The notes beneath the pieces were generated by a model that ran no database searches, was not told the DNA's origin, and saw only the letters and a list, made by a program, of their open reading frames with translations. From assembly GCA_018005585.1 (NCBI GenBank), contig JAGMZX010000014.1, positions 1-49,601 on the forward strand: DNA of 49,601 bases. Reading direction: 5' to 3'. Within the stretch, counting starts at the first letter, position 1. Every line of letters begins with the position of its first letter. This DNA is from Candidatus Hydrogenedentota bacterium. Lineage in GTDB: Bacteria > Hydrogenedentota > Hydrogenedentia > Hydrogenedentales > JAGMZX01. Shown here one piece after another: positions 7,855 to 16,576 of this stretch. The position numbers and the translations under genes were made by a program.

Positions 7855-9309
7855 ATGGCCTATGGAAGAAGGACCGCGGCGCTGTCTGTCTCGATACTGG
7901 CATTCGCCTTTCTGATGACCGGTTCGTGTGGTCAGCCGCAGCAATCCCAAGCGCTTGACGATGAGCCGCGGCTTCCGGCCGCGTATGAGGTGTCGCTCAG
8001 GGAATCCCTTTTCTCCGACCTGTTGTATCTGCGCGACAGCACCAGCGCGCGCGTTTCCAGCTGGGACCGCAGCGGTGCGAACGTGGATTTCCGGGACGTA
8101 CCCGCGGGAGAAACGCTCGAACTCGCGAATATTCCGGGGGCGGGCTGCATCCGGCACATCTACTTCACGGTCATGACCTCGATGGGTCACATCGGCGATT
8201 CGCGGTATCTTCGCGACCTTGTTCTGCGCGCGTACTGGGACGGCGAAGCCGAACCCAGCATCGAGACGCCGTTCGGCGATTTCTTCGGCCAGGGCCATGG
8301 CTGCATCCGGTATTTCCGTTCGCTTATGGTCACGGTGAACGAGGGCGCCGAGACCATGGGCCCCAATGCGCCGGCGTTCTCGGTGGGCTTCAACAGTTAT
8401 TTCCCCATGCCGTTTTCGCACGGTGCGCGGCTGACCCTGACCAATGATGGCGAAACGGATGTGGGCGCCGTCTGGTATCACATTGATTACGAGGCGATGG
8501 GCAGTCTCGAGCCGAATATTGGGCGCTTCCACGCGCAGTGGCGGCGGCAAAACCCCACGCCGCCCGTCGGTGACGCGCAGACCCCCGTCAACACGACGAT
8601 CACAGGCGCGCGGAACGGGGACGGCGCAAATAACTACGTCATCCTTGAAGCGGAGGGGCACGGGAACTTCGCCGGTTATTTCCTGAACGTGCACAATTTC
8701 TTCACGACGTGGTACGGGGAGGGCGACGACATGATCTTTATCGATGGCGCTGCATGGCCGCCCGCGGTCCACGGCACGGGCACGGAAGAGTGCTTCGGCG
8801 GCGGCGCGTGCCCGAACATCGAGTATGCCGGGCCGTATACGGGTTTTCACCTGATTGGCAACAAGGATTACGCGGGCAAGACGTCCATGTACCGGTTCTA
8901 CGTGGCCGACCCGCTGCGGTTCCGGAAGTCGATCAAGGTGACGATTGAGCACGGTCACGCGAACAATTTCGCGAACGATTATTCGAGCACGGCGTTCTGG
9001 TACCAGGAGGAGCCGCATGCGCCATTCCCCGCGCTGCTTTCTGCCGCGCAGCGCAGGCCGGCCGTGGGCGACGACGCGCACGACCGCGCGGCGGCGGGTT
9101 ATCAGCGGCTGCAGGCGAACAGAGGCCGATACGCCGCGTTCCTGCATGAAAAGCAGGTTGACCCGCCCGCCGACATAGAAGAGACGGTCATGCAGCAGCT
9201 CCTGCCGCAGATTGCGGACGCGCTCACCGCGCACGACTACGCGGCGGCGGCGGAGAAGTGCCAGTCGGCGAATCAGCTGCTCGAAGACTTTCTCGGCAAG
9301 AGCCAATAA
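7855..9309 (+). CDS. GH172 (DUF2961) family lipoprotein, probable furanosidase-type enzyme
   Basis: A 484-residue protein with a strong ribosome site (GGAGGAGGA, 7839-7847). The N-terminus has a lipoprotein signal ending L-M-T-G-S-C. The body is a clear DUF2961 protein: LYLRDSTSARVSSWDRSGAN, IPGAGCIRHIYFT, ETPFGDFFGQGHG, and GTGTEECFGGG around residues 307-317. DUF2961 is now glycoside hydrolase family 172; characterised members act on difructose dianhydrides and on D-arabinofuranan, using acidic residues in this region. E311/E312 are candidate catalytic or binding residues. Expected location is the outer membrane or periplasmic face, cleaving furanose-containing glycans. A C-terminal helix-rich tail of about 100 residues extends past the core. 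It appears monocistronic. Confidence 0.82.
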   Translation: MAYGRRTAALSVSILAFAFLMTGSCGQPQQSQALDDEPRLPAAYEVSLRESLFSDLLYLRDSTSARVSSWDRSGANVDFRDVPAGETLELANIPGAGCIRHIYFTVMTSMGHIGDSRYLRDLVLRAYWDGEAEPSIETPFGDFFGQGHGCIRYFRSLMVTVNEGAETMGPNAPAFSVGFNSYFPMPFSHGARLTLTNDGETDVGAVWYHIDYEAMGSLEPNIGRFHAQWRRQNPTPPVGDAQTPVNTTITGARNGDGANNYVILEAEGHGNFAGYFLNVHNFFTTWYGEGDDMIFIDGAAWPPAVHGTGTEECFGGGACPNIEYAGPYTGFHLIGNKDYAGKTSMYRFYVADPLRFRKSIKVTIEHGHANNFANDYSSTAFWYQEEPHAPFPALLSAAQRRPAVGDDAHDRAAAGYQRLQANRGRYAAFLHEKQVDPPADIEETVMQQLLPQIADALTAHDYAAAAEKCQSANQLLEDFLGKSQ

Positions 9310-9479
9310 CCGCGCGGCAAACCGTGCCGGCGCGCGCCAATCGCCGGAACCGCGGAAGGGTCTGTTGACCCCTTCCTGATACGCCGCTATACTCGCGACG
9401 GGCGTGGCGGCGCGCCCCAAAACGCGTGTGCCGCGGCGTCTCTTTGCCCGAACGCCCGCGCGATTTTACGAGTGTCTTC

Positions 9480-11348
9480 ATGAGCGTAGCGACAAGGTCT
9501 TCGCGTATTCGCCGCTGTTCCCTCGCGGCGATTTTGCTGTTGTCTGCGGCGGTGCTCCGCGGCTGCGGAGACCGGGCCGGCGCGCCGCCCGCGCGCGTGA
9601 TCTGGATTACGATCGACTCGCTGCGCGCGGACCATCTCGGCTACGCGGGGTATGACCGGCATGTTTCGCCGAACCTGGACGCGCTGGCGGCTGCGTCCGC
9701 CGATTTCCGTTTTGCCATGGCCCCCTCGAACGTGACGCGGCGGTCCGTGACCGCGTACATGACGGGCAAGCATTACTCACAGGTCCACGAAGACCCCATG
9801 CAGATTGGCCTGCCCGAGGACGAGGTTTCGATAGCGGAGGCATTCCAGGCGTCGGGCTGGCGCACCATCGGCTGCGTGACCAATTTCTTCCTCAGGCCTG
9901 AAGAAGGCCAGGCGCAGGGCTTCGACGTCTATCACGCTCTCTATCAATACAATGCCCCCTACGGCACGATTGATGAAATCATCGAAACGCTGCGCAAGAC
10001 CTATGCGAGGAGCACACGTTCCGAATTCATCTACATTCACACGATGGACGTGCATCATCCGTACCGTCCGCCGCTGCCGTATGGCGCGGAATTCATACCG
10101 CGCTATGACCGCCGCGTCGTCCGCGAGGGCAACCTGTACAACGACGACGGCTCGGTAGTGATCGGCGACCTGCCCTACTATGCCGAAGGGCACGACGTGC
10201 AGCCGGAGGACATCGCGTTCTTGATGAGCCTATACGACGGGGCCATTCAGTACACGGACGCGCGTCTGCCGGAACTGCTGGACGCGCTGGCCTACGACCC
10301 GGCGCGCGACATGCTCGTCATAACCTCCGATCACGGCGAGCAGTTTTTTGAACATGGATTCTGGCGGCATGGCGCCATGCTCATGCCCGAAGAACTGCAT
10401 GTGCCGCTGCTCGTGCGCTGCCCGGGCGTGCAGCCCGGACGACACGGCGGCGCGGTGAGCCTTCTCGACCTTTACCCCACCTTCTGCGAACTCTTCTCGC
10501 TGCGGCGGCCCGGCGGGCTGGCCGGTGAGAGCCTGGTGCCCGTCCTGCAGGGCGGGGCCCCGTCCGGCCGGACGGTCTACTGCGAAACGCCTGATGGCAC
10601 CGGCCCCGCGGCCGCCGTCGTGAACGGCACGCACCTTTACTCCGTGTGCGCCGACGCGCAGTACACTCGACCGGAGGCCATCTGGCCGTTTGCCGAAACC
10701 CTGTACGACCTGCGTACGGACCCGGGGTGCGTGCGCAATATCGCGGCCGAGTCGCCGGAAATCGCGGATACGATGAACGCGGAGTTGCGGCGGCTTAACG
10801 CGCGCTGGATGCACTTCACGCGCGATGTGTTCCAGGGCAGTGACGGCGCGGTCACTCTCGGACCCGACCTGCTTGCTCCCGCGTGGGCGCGGAGCCCCAG
10901 CGTGCCCGCCGCTCAGGTTGCGGGCGCCCAAGACAGCGTGCGCTTCGACGCGCCCGCCCCGGAATTGGTGCTGGCCGCGCCCGTCGACGCGCCCGGCGCG
11001 CCTCACGTGCTGGAAATTCCCTACCGGCTTTCCTCAGGCGTGCTTGAGGTCACGTTGTCCGAAGGGGACGGCACGGACACCGTCTGGCGTTACGCGTGCA
11101 GGAAGGCGTCGCCCGCGTGGAAGACGCTGCGCCGCCGTGTTTACCCAAACGCGGCGGAGGTGCGGCTCGTAATGCGCATGCGCGAACCCGGCGCCGTGGA
11201 GTTTCGCGCGCCCTCGTTGCGCCGGGCCATGCTGCCCGCCGCGCCGTTCGCGTCGCCGGCGACGCGCGCCGCCGCGCCCGATGAGGCGCAGGGTTTGAGC
11301 GATGAGGAGCGACAGCGCCTCGAAACGCTGGGGTATATCGGGCCATGA
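9480..11348 (+). CDS. Sulfatase-fold (alkaline-phosphatase superfamily) lipoprotein with Thr nucleophile position
   Basis: The first in-frame ATG that makes sense is 9480. It starts a signal sequence with lipobox L-R-G-C (Cys29). The ribosome site is weak, and an in-frame GTG at 9426 is an alternative. Sulfatase-type motifs follow: IWITIDSLRADHLGYAGYDR (metal Asp46), SPNLDALA, an active-site segment SNVTRRSVTAYMTGK, and the second metal site ITSDHGEQFFEHGFWRHG. The position taken by Cys or Ser in formylglycine sulfatases aligns with Thr86, so formylglycine maturation is not expected. The enzyme may be a phospho-transferase or phosphodiesterase, like other Thr-type members. It ends LSDEERQRLETLGYIG, a tail common in this subfamily. 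Its stop overlaps the next gene's ATG. Confidence 0.82.
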   Translation: MSVATRSSRIRRCSLAAILLLSAAVLRGCGDRAGAPPARVIWITIDSLRADHLGYAGYDRHVSPNLDALAAASADFRFAMAPSNVTRRSVTAYMTGKHYSQVHEDPMQIGLPEDEVSIAEAFQASGWRTIGCVTNFFLRPEEGQAQGFDVYHALYQYNAPYGTIDEIIETLRKTYARSTRSEFIYIHTMDVHHPYRPPLPYGAEFIPRYDRRVVREGNLYNDDGSVVIGDLPYYAEGHDVQPEDIAFLMSLYDGAIQYTDARLPELLDALAYDPARDMLVITSDHGEQFFEHGFWRHGAMLMPEELHVPLLVRCPGVQPGRHGGAVSLLDLYPTFCELFSLRRPGGLAGESLVPVLQGGAPSGRTVYCETPDGTGPAAAVVNGTHLYSVCADAQYTRPEAIWPFAETLYDLRTDPGCVRNIAAESPEIADTMNAELRRLNARWMHFTRDVFQGSDGAVTLGPDLLAPAWARSPSVPAAQVAGAQDSVRFDAPAPELVLAAPVDAPGAPHVLEIPYRLSSGVLEVTLSEGDGTDTVWRYACRKASPAWKTLRRRVYPNAAEVRLVMRMREPGAVEFRAPSLRRAMLPAAPFASPATRAAAPDEAQGLSDEERQRLETLGYIGP

Positions 11349-13243
11349 CGCAACCCGGAACGCAAGGAAACGCATCCCTGGAACGCGCGGGCAGGCTGCG
11401 GTGGGTCTGGTGCGGAGGTGTGTTCTCGGCGGCGTGCTGTCTCCTGATTCACGGGCTTGCGGCGGGCCGCGTCGCGTGTCCGCTGATGCGCGCGTGGTAT
11501 CCCGTGCCTCTTGTTGCCATCGCAGCCGCGATGGCATACGTGTTGCTGCTGCGGGGCTGGCTGCGCCTGGAATCCGCTCCCTTGACGCGCGAGACGGAGT
11601 CTCAACTGGGCCGGGCGCATGCGCCCTTGTACGCCGCCTGGGCGACGCTTGCGGTGTACCTGCTGCCTTCGCAGAACGCGGCGTACCTGCATGCGCTGGC
11701 TCCGTGGCTTGTGCTGGGATTGTGGGCGGCATGCCTGGGTTGGTGTGTATTCACGTGTGCGCCGCACCGGAAGCACGCCTATCTGTTCCTGGTTATCCTG
11801 CTGTTCGCCGCGTTCCTGCGTCTGAAGGGCCTGACCAACCAGAGTCTCTGGAATGATGAACTGCTGAGCGTGACGCATGCGGACCCGGGACGCACGTTCG
11901 GGGGGGTGCTGCGTGAAAGCGACGAACACAACTACATGCCGCCAGGCTATTTCGTGCTGCTGTGGCTCTGGCTCAAGGCGTGGGGTTCCAGCGAATACAC
12001 CGCGCGCCTGCTCAGTGTGCTCATCGGGCTGGGCGGGATCGCCGCGATGTACGCGCTCGGCGCGCGGTTGGCCAAGCCTTCGGTGGGCTTGGTTGCGGCG
12101 TTTCTCACCGCCGTCAACTGGTCGCACTTGCTGCATTCGCAGGACGCGCGGCCATACAGCCTTTTGTTCCTTCTCAGCGCGGCGTCGTATCTGGCGTTTC
12201 TGAGACTGCAGGAGCGCCCGAAAGCCAAGGCTTCCCTGACGCAGGCGCTTGTTCTGACGCTGCTGATCTACACGCACTACTTTGGCTGGCTCGTGTGGCT
12301 TGCGCAGGCGGCCGCGTGGGGATATATCGCGGCGGGGGCGTGCGCGGAACGGCGCGGGCCGCTCGTGCGGGCCGGGGTGGTCGGTTTCCTGATTCCCGTG
12401 GCGGCCTATCTTCCGCAGCTGCCGCAAACCCTCGAATCGTTCCGCGCGACGGTGTATTGGGTGCCGAAGCCGCAACCCGCGGCGTTTGCGGAGATCTTTC
12501 TTTACTTCTTCCATGACCCGGCCGTGGCGCTGCTGGTTGCGGCGGCGTTGCTCGTCCTGTTCTTGCGTCAATACACCGGGAACGGGGTTGCGGAAGAGCC
12601 GGAGCGCGGCAAACACGCGCTGGGACTGCTCTTGTGCTGGCTCGCCGTGGCCTACCTGGTTCCCTACACGCACTCGCTGAACGCGCACGTCTCCGTCATG
12701 CTGCCCCGCTATTTCATGGTGCTGCTGCCCGCGCTCCTGCTCTTGTGCGCTATCGGGATCGACGTATCGCGCAAGACGCGGTCCCGCGTCATGCTGACCG
12801 CGGCGTTGGGCGCATTTTCGTTGCTCGACATCTTCTCGGCAAGCGATTACTACCATCGTCCGGCGATACAGGAATACCGGGAACTGGTGCAGGGCCTCCC
12901 GCATGATGCGGAAACGCTCTTTTTCGCCAGGCATCGTCAGACCTTTAAATTCGAGTACTACTTCCGGTTGCAGGGCGCGCGGACGCGCGTGCATGACGCC
13001 GACTCGGAGACCTTGCGAAGGCTGCTGAAGGAGCGTTTCCCTCGCGCGGACGCCGCTTTCTGGCTGCTCGAGAACATCGAGTTCTATGGCGTGGTGAATG
13101 ATCCCGAAGTGCTCCGTGCTATCGATCAATTCATGGCGCAAGACCAGGAAATCACGCGCGCCCAGGTCCGCGCGCGGCGGTACGTAGTCAAACCGGATGC
13201 CGTTGAGGCGTTGCGCGCATGGTTGCAGGCTGCGCCCGGATGA
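11345..13243 (+). CDS. GT39/ArnT-like membrane glycosyltransferase
   Basis: A 632-residue polytopic membrane protein whose ATG overlaps the sulfatase stop (ATGA). After two or three N-terminal spans, the segment LTNQSLWNDELLSVTH contains the Asp-Glu pair (D171-E172) typical of the first periplasmic loop of GT39/GT83 transferases. It is followed by YMPPGYFVLLWLWLKAWG, EYTARLLSVLIGLGGIAAMY and NWSHLLHSQDARPYSL, hallmarks of PMT/ArnT-like enzymes. These take a polyprenyl-phosphate sugar and transfer it to protein, lipid A or another envelope acceptor on the outer face of the inner membrane. The soluble C-terminal 130 residues (from about 500) would be periplasmic. Acceptor and sugar are unknown. 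It is probably co-translated with the sulfatase-fold protein and SGNH protein. Confidence 0.82.
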   Translation: MTQPGTQGNASLERAGRLRWVWCGGVFSAACCLLIHGLAAGRVACPLMRAWYPVPLVAIAAAMAYVLLLRGWLRLESAPLTRETESQLGRAHAPLYAAWATLAVYLLPSQNAAYLHALAPWLVLGLWAACLGWCVFTCAPHRKHAYLFLVILLFAAFLRLKGLTNQSLWNDELLSVTHADPGRTFGGVLRESDEHNYMPPGYFVLLWLWLKAWGSSEYTARLLSVLIGLGGIAAMYALGARLAKPSVGLVAAFLTAVNWSHLLHSQDARPYSLLFLLSAASYLAFLRLQERPKAKASLTQALVLTLLIYTHYFGWLVWLAQAAAWGYIAAGACAERRGPLVRAGVVGFLIPVAAYLPQLPQTLESFRATVYWVPKPQPAAFAEIFLYFFHDPAVALLVAAALLVLFLRQYTGNGVAEEPERGKHALGLLLCWLAVAYLVPYTHSLNAHVSVMLPRYFMVLLPALLLLCAIGIDVSRKTRSRVMLTAALGAFSLLDIFSASDYYHRPAIQEYRELVQGLPHDAETLFFARHRQTFKFEYYFRLQGARTRVHDADSETLRRLLKERFPRADAAFWLLENIEFYGVVNDPEVLRAIDQFMAQDQEITRAQVRARRYVVKPDAVEALRAWLQAAPG

Positions 13244-14628
13244 GCACGCCCGGCCCGCCAGAAACGGGGTTGCCCGCGCCGTGCCGGTGGTTCGCGCGCG
13301 CCGTTTTCCTGCTGACGGTGGTCTTTCTTGCACTGGCCGCGGGCGCACTGGCGGCGTCGGTGTTTTCCGCGCGGTTCCGGGCCGGGGAGCTGCCCCTGGC
13401 GCTTGGCGCCGCGGCCGGTTATTGGTTGCTGTCCCTTTTCATCACGGGCGCGCTGTGGCTGGCGTGGTATCGCAGGAAGGAGTTTCTCCTGCTGCTTGCC
13501 AGCCTGGCCGCGGCGTGCGTGCTGATAGAGGCGCTGACGCCGTATGTGCTGCCGGAACGCGCGATGATGCGATTCCGCTGGCAGAACTCGCGCAGGTATC
13601 ACCACCTCGCGCCGCCGAACCGCACGATGTTCAAGACGTACTACGAAAACGAGCCGATTCTGGTCGCCACGAACGAGGATGGACTCCGGTCGGAGTATTC
13701 TCGCGAAGCGTTTCTCCAGTATTCCGAGCGAATCGTCATGATGGGCGATTCGTTTACCTATGGCTACGGCGTGCGGCAGCGGTTTGCGTTTCCGGAGGTC
13801 TGCCAGCAGTTGCTTCGAGAGCGCCTGCACCGCGACGGGCTCGCGGTCTTGAACGCGGGCATCGTGAGTTATTCACCGTTCCTTGCCAATCTGCTCTTCG
13901 ACGGCGTCATTCGCGCGTACAAGCCGCAACTGGTCTTGTATTTTCTGGACGCAACGGACTTCGGAGACGACTACCAATACGCGGCGATGGCGAAATGCGA
14001 CGAGCACGGCGTCTATTTCGATATCGATGAACGAGGGCAGTTCTACTACGGTGTCATTGGCGAGCTGGTTTATCGCGTGTTCACGCAGCCGCCCCTTTCA
14101 CAAGCGCTGGAGTGCGCCTTGTACCCGAAAGAAGTGGTCCTGCGCAAGGTCCTGGGTTGGCCGTCCCGGGAACGGAAAGAATACTACGATTTCACGGTGC
14201 GCATAGACGGCGTGACGGAATACAACCGCTATTTCATTTACCGGCATCCCCCGGAATCGCTGCGCCCGTATTTCGCCGCGACGCGCGAGAACATCGATCG
14301 GCTCGCCCATGAAGTCCGCCGCGCGGGTGCGGCGTTTGCGCTCGTGGTAGTGCCGCGCTTTCATCACTATGATCCCAAGGAATCGCCGGACTACTGGGAG
14401 CGCGGCCAATACGCCACGAACGAGCCTTATCAATACGCCTATCTGGAGTACTTCGACCAGGTGAAAGAGCAAGCGGACTATCCGGTGCTCAATCTGCTTT
14501 CCGCGTTTCAGGCCGCGAAGGAGCGTCCGCTCACCTTCCGTCAGGACGCGCACTGGAACGACCGCGGTCATGCCTTCGTCGCGCGCACTATCGCGGATTA
14601 CCTGGTGGAGCAAGGCTTGCTCCGGTGA
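13240..14628 (+). CDS. Membrane-anchored SGNH/GDSL-like hydrolase or O-acyltransferase
   Basis: ATG at 13240 overlaps the previous stop (ATGA), giving 462 residues; an upstream in-frame start at 13219 is less likely. Two or three hydrophobic spans lie within the first 100 residues. The SGNH catalytic block follows: IVMMGDSFTYGYGVRQ (Ser171), LNAGIVSYSPFLANLLF, then the C-terminal DAHWNDRGHAFVARTIADYL supplying Asp and His. This D-x-H-W-N variant is typical of SGNH domains in polysaccharide acetylation proteins such as AlgJ/AlgX and in related esterases. Role inferred: adding or removing acyl groups on an envelope glycan. It is the last gene of the three-gene set; only 12 bases separate it from the convergent histidine-kinase gene, with no obvious terminator. 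Confidence 0.75.
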   Translation: MSTPGPPETGLPAPCRWFARAVFLLTVVFLALAAGALAASVFSARFRAGELPLALGAAAGYWLLSLFITGALWLAWYRRKEFLLLLASLAAACVLIEALTPYVLPERAMMRFRWQNSRRYHHLAPPNRTMFKTYYENEPILVATNEDGLRSEYSREAFLQYSERIVMMGDSFTYGYGVRQRFAFPEVCQQLLRERLHRDGLAVLNAGIVSYSPFLANLLFDGVIRAYKPQLVLYFLDATDFGDDYQYAAMAKCDEHGVYFDIDERGQFYYGVIGELVYRVFTQPPLSQALECALYPKEVVLRKVLGWPSRERKEYYDFTVRIDGVTEYNRYFIYRHPPESLRPYFAATRENIDRLAHEVRRAGAAFALVVVPRFHHYDPKESPDYWERGQYATNEPYQYAYLEYFDQVKEQADYPVLNLLSAFQAAKERPLTFRQDAHWNDRGHAFVARTIADYLVEQGLLR

Positions 14629-14640
14629 CGTCCGCGAAGA

Positions 14641-16044
14641 TCATGCGGGTAATTCAATGGCGAAGACGCTGCCCTGGCCTTCCACGCTGCGCACATCGAT
14701 GCGGCCGCCGTGCGCCTCCGCGATGCGGCGCACAATCACGAGGCCGAGACCGGAGCCCGGCACTTTTGCCACCTCCGCGTGTGTCTTGTGCACGCGCACA
14801 AATTCCTGGAACAGCCGGGTCTGGTCCCCGTACGCGATGCCTACGCCGTTGTCTTCGACTTCGATGCGCACGCACTGTTCGCGATTCATCGCGCGCACCG
14901 CGATGCGGCCGCCGTCCAGCGTGTACTTGACGGCATTGGTGAGGAAGTTCACGACCGCTTCGCGTACGAGCCGGGGCACGCCCCGCAGCGGACGCAGGTC
15001 TTCCGCGACCTCGAGCGTGAGGGTGTGCCGGTGCTGCTGCACGAGGTCCTGGTTCTCTTCGACCAGGTTTTCGAGCAGGGCGCGCAGGTCGATGTTCTGC
15101 ATATAGGGTTCGAGGTCGCCCGATTCGAGCAGCGCCAGAGACTCGAGGTCGCGGAGAAAGGCGGTGAGTTCATGCAGCCGCAGCTGCGCGCGGTCTACCC
15201 AAGCGCCCTGCTGCTCGTTCAGTGCGCCTGCGTAGCCGCCTGCCAGATTACTCAGCAGCATGCTCACCGCGCCTATGGGCGAGCGCAGGTTGTGCAGCGC
15301 AATCTGCAAGAAGTCCCGGCGTTGCTTCGAGAGCCGGTCGAGCGCCCGGTTGGATTCGCGCAGTTGGCGCGCGCCGTCGCGGAGCAGGCGCATGAGATAG
15401 GTCATCAGCAGCGCTGTCAGCGCGAAGAGCAGCCCCTGCACGACCAGCACCGTAATGACGTAGCGCCCGTCGAGCGGCCCGGTGCCGGGCCGTGGCACGG
15501 CGCCATCGGGATAGTGAGCGGGGATGCATCCGCGCCACGTGCCCACGACCATGAGCGCGAACAGGGCGTAGCCGAACACGACGTAGGCGAATGTCGCGCG
15601 CGGCGACAGCAGTACGCTGGCGATGATGACATTGAAGATGAAGAAGGCCTGAAACGGCGATTGGGAACCGCCAACGAGCCAGAGCGCCGCGGTGAGACAG
15701 AGGAAATCGATGGCGATGCTGATGTCCATCACCAGAATGAGCAGTTCGCGCCGCGCGTTCGCCCGTTCATAGTTGCCCCGGTACGGGCGGGCGATGAGAT
15801 AGGAAATCGAGTTACAGCAGAACAGGACCGCGGCAAGGATGACGAAGGCCCGCAGGTTGAGCCCTTGAATGCCCACTATGTAGTGGGCGAAATACGCGGC
15901 TACGACAATGCCTGCCGCCACAAGGAAGCGCACCACGATAAAGGTGTACAGGCGGTCGCCCAAGTGCATGCCGCGCCCGAACAGCGGCTGATCTTCTTCG
16001 TACAACGCCTGTTTGCGCACCGGGTCGCCGTGCTTTTCGATCAT
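14641..16044 (-). CDS. Membrane sensor histidine kinase
   Basis: ATG at 16044 (AGGAGAGG seven bases upstream) gives 467 residues; the frame stays open further upstream without a ribosome site. Residues 31-220 contain about six hydrophobic spans with no large extracytoplasmic domain, so the signal is probably sensed in or near the membrane. A coiled linker (RQLRESNRALDRLSKQRRDF) leads to the dimerisation motif LQIALHNLRSPIGAV with phospho-acceptor His251. ATPase boxes follow: N (VVNFLTNAVKYT), G1 (VEDNGVGIAY), F (LFQEFVRVHKTHAE) and G2 (GSGLGLVIVRRIAEAHGG). It lies 155 bases downstream of the receiver-domain gene on the same strand, so these are the natural partners. A perfect hairpin sits in the gap. 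The signal is unknown; redox or hydrogen status is an inference from the neighbouring hydrogenase. Confidence 0.85.
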   Translation of the reverse strand: MIEKHGDPVRKQALYEEDQPLFGRGMHLGDRLYTFIVVRFLVAAGIVVAAYFAHYIVGIQGLNLRAFVILAAVLFCCNSISYLIARPYRGNYERANARRELLILVMDISIAIDFLCLTAALWLVGGSQSPFQAFFIFNVIIASVLLSPRATFAYVVFGYALFALMVVGTWRGCIPAHYPDGAVPRPGTGPLDGRYVITVLVVQGLLFALTALLMTYLMRLLRDGARQLRESNRALDRLSKQRRDFLQIALHNLRSPIGAVSMLLSNLAGGYAGALNEQQGAWVDRAQLRLHELTAFLRDLESLALLESGDLEPYMQNIDLRALLENLVEENQDLVQQHRHTLTLEVAEDLRPLRGVPRLVREAVVNFLTNAVKYTLDGGRIAVRAMNREQCVRIEVEDNGVGIAYGDQTRLFQEFVRVHKTHAEVAKVPGSGLGLVIVRRIAEAHGGRIDVRSVEGQGSVFAIELPA

Positions 16045-16088
16045 CAGCGGCCTCTCCTGATTGTGTCGTTCGTCCTTGCCCTCGGCTG

Positions 16089-16112
16089 CCGGCGCAAACA
16101 CCAATGCGCCGG
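16089..16112. repeat. Perfect 8-bp inverted repeat between receiver and kinase genes
   Basis: CCGGCGCA (16089-16096) and TGCGCCGG (16105-16112) pair perfectly around an eight-base loop. No T-tract follows on the minus strand, so it is more likely an mRNA processing or attenuation structure that sets kinase level below regulator level than a simple terminator. Confidence 0.5.
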
Positions 16113-16199
16113 AACGCAACGCCCGGGTACTTCCCTGACGCCGCCCCGGCGCAACTCGGTCACGGGTGAAGATTGCCGCGGCACTTCAAGCGTTCGTGC

Positions 16200-16571
16200 T
16201 TATGTGTCTCTCAGCTTGGCCCTGAGCGTGGCCACCAGCGTGGACGGATCGATGGGTTTCTGGAAGATACCCGCCAAGCCAAGGTCGCGCGCGTCGATAT
16301 TGTACCGCACGGTGTCGCCCGCCGAACTCAACATGTAGACCGGCCCGGCGAAACCGATTTCCTTCAGCTTCTGCGCGACCCAACTGCCGGAGTCCACATT
16401 CTCCATCATCAGGTCCACGATGATCGCATCCGGCTTGATCCGTTCCGCAACTTTCAGGCCCTCTTCGCCGTTGGCCGCTTCGCCGACGGAGAAACCCTCG
16501 GCTTCCAGGACGACGCGCAGCGCCGCACGAACATCGGGGTCGTCGTCGATGGCGAGAATGGTCTTTTCCAT
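16200..16571 (-). CDS. Single-domain response regulator (receiver only)
   Basis: A 123-residue CheY-like receiver with no output domain. Acidic pocket D10-D11, phospho-acceptor D53 (IIVDLMM), switch residues S82/S83 (YMLSSAGD) and K105 (IFQKPID) are all present. The preceding protease gene ends GTRKE with the stop codon embedded in AAGGAGTAAGGAAT just before this ATG. The five-base gap and shared ribosome site indicate translational coupling to the hydrogenase operon. With no DNA-binding domain it must act through protein contact or a phosphorelay, presumably with the histidine kinase next downstream. Confidence 0.9.
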   Translation of the reverse strand: MEKTILAIDDDPDVRAALRVVLEAEGFSVGEAANGEEGLKVAERIKPDAIIVDLMMENVDSGSWVAQKLKEIGFAGPVYMLSSAGDTVRYNIDARDLGLAGIFQKPIDPSTLVATLRAKLRDT

Positions 16572-16576
16572 ATTCC

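Noticed and set aside
5848-9420. A 1190-codon open frame on the minus strand
   Set aside because: It is antisense to the SulP and GH172 genes, which have clear family motifs and ribosome sites. Its translation is Arg/Ala/Pro/His-rich with no recognisable domain, as expected for a GC-rich shadow frame.
11141-13348. A 735-codon minus-strand frame opposite the GT39 gene
   Set aside because: Composition is dominated by Arg, Gln and Ala with no motif, while the plus strand encodes an intact polytopic glycosyltransferase with start/stop overlaps to its neighbours.
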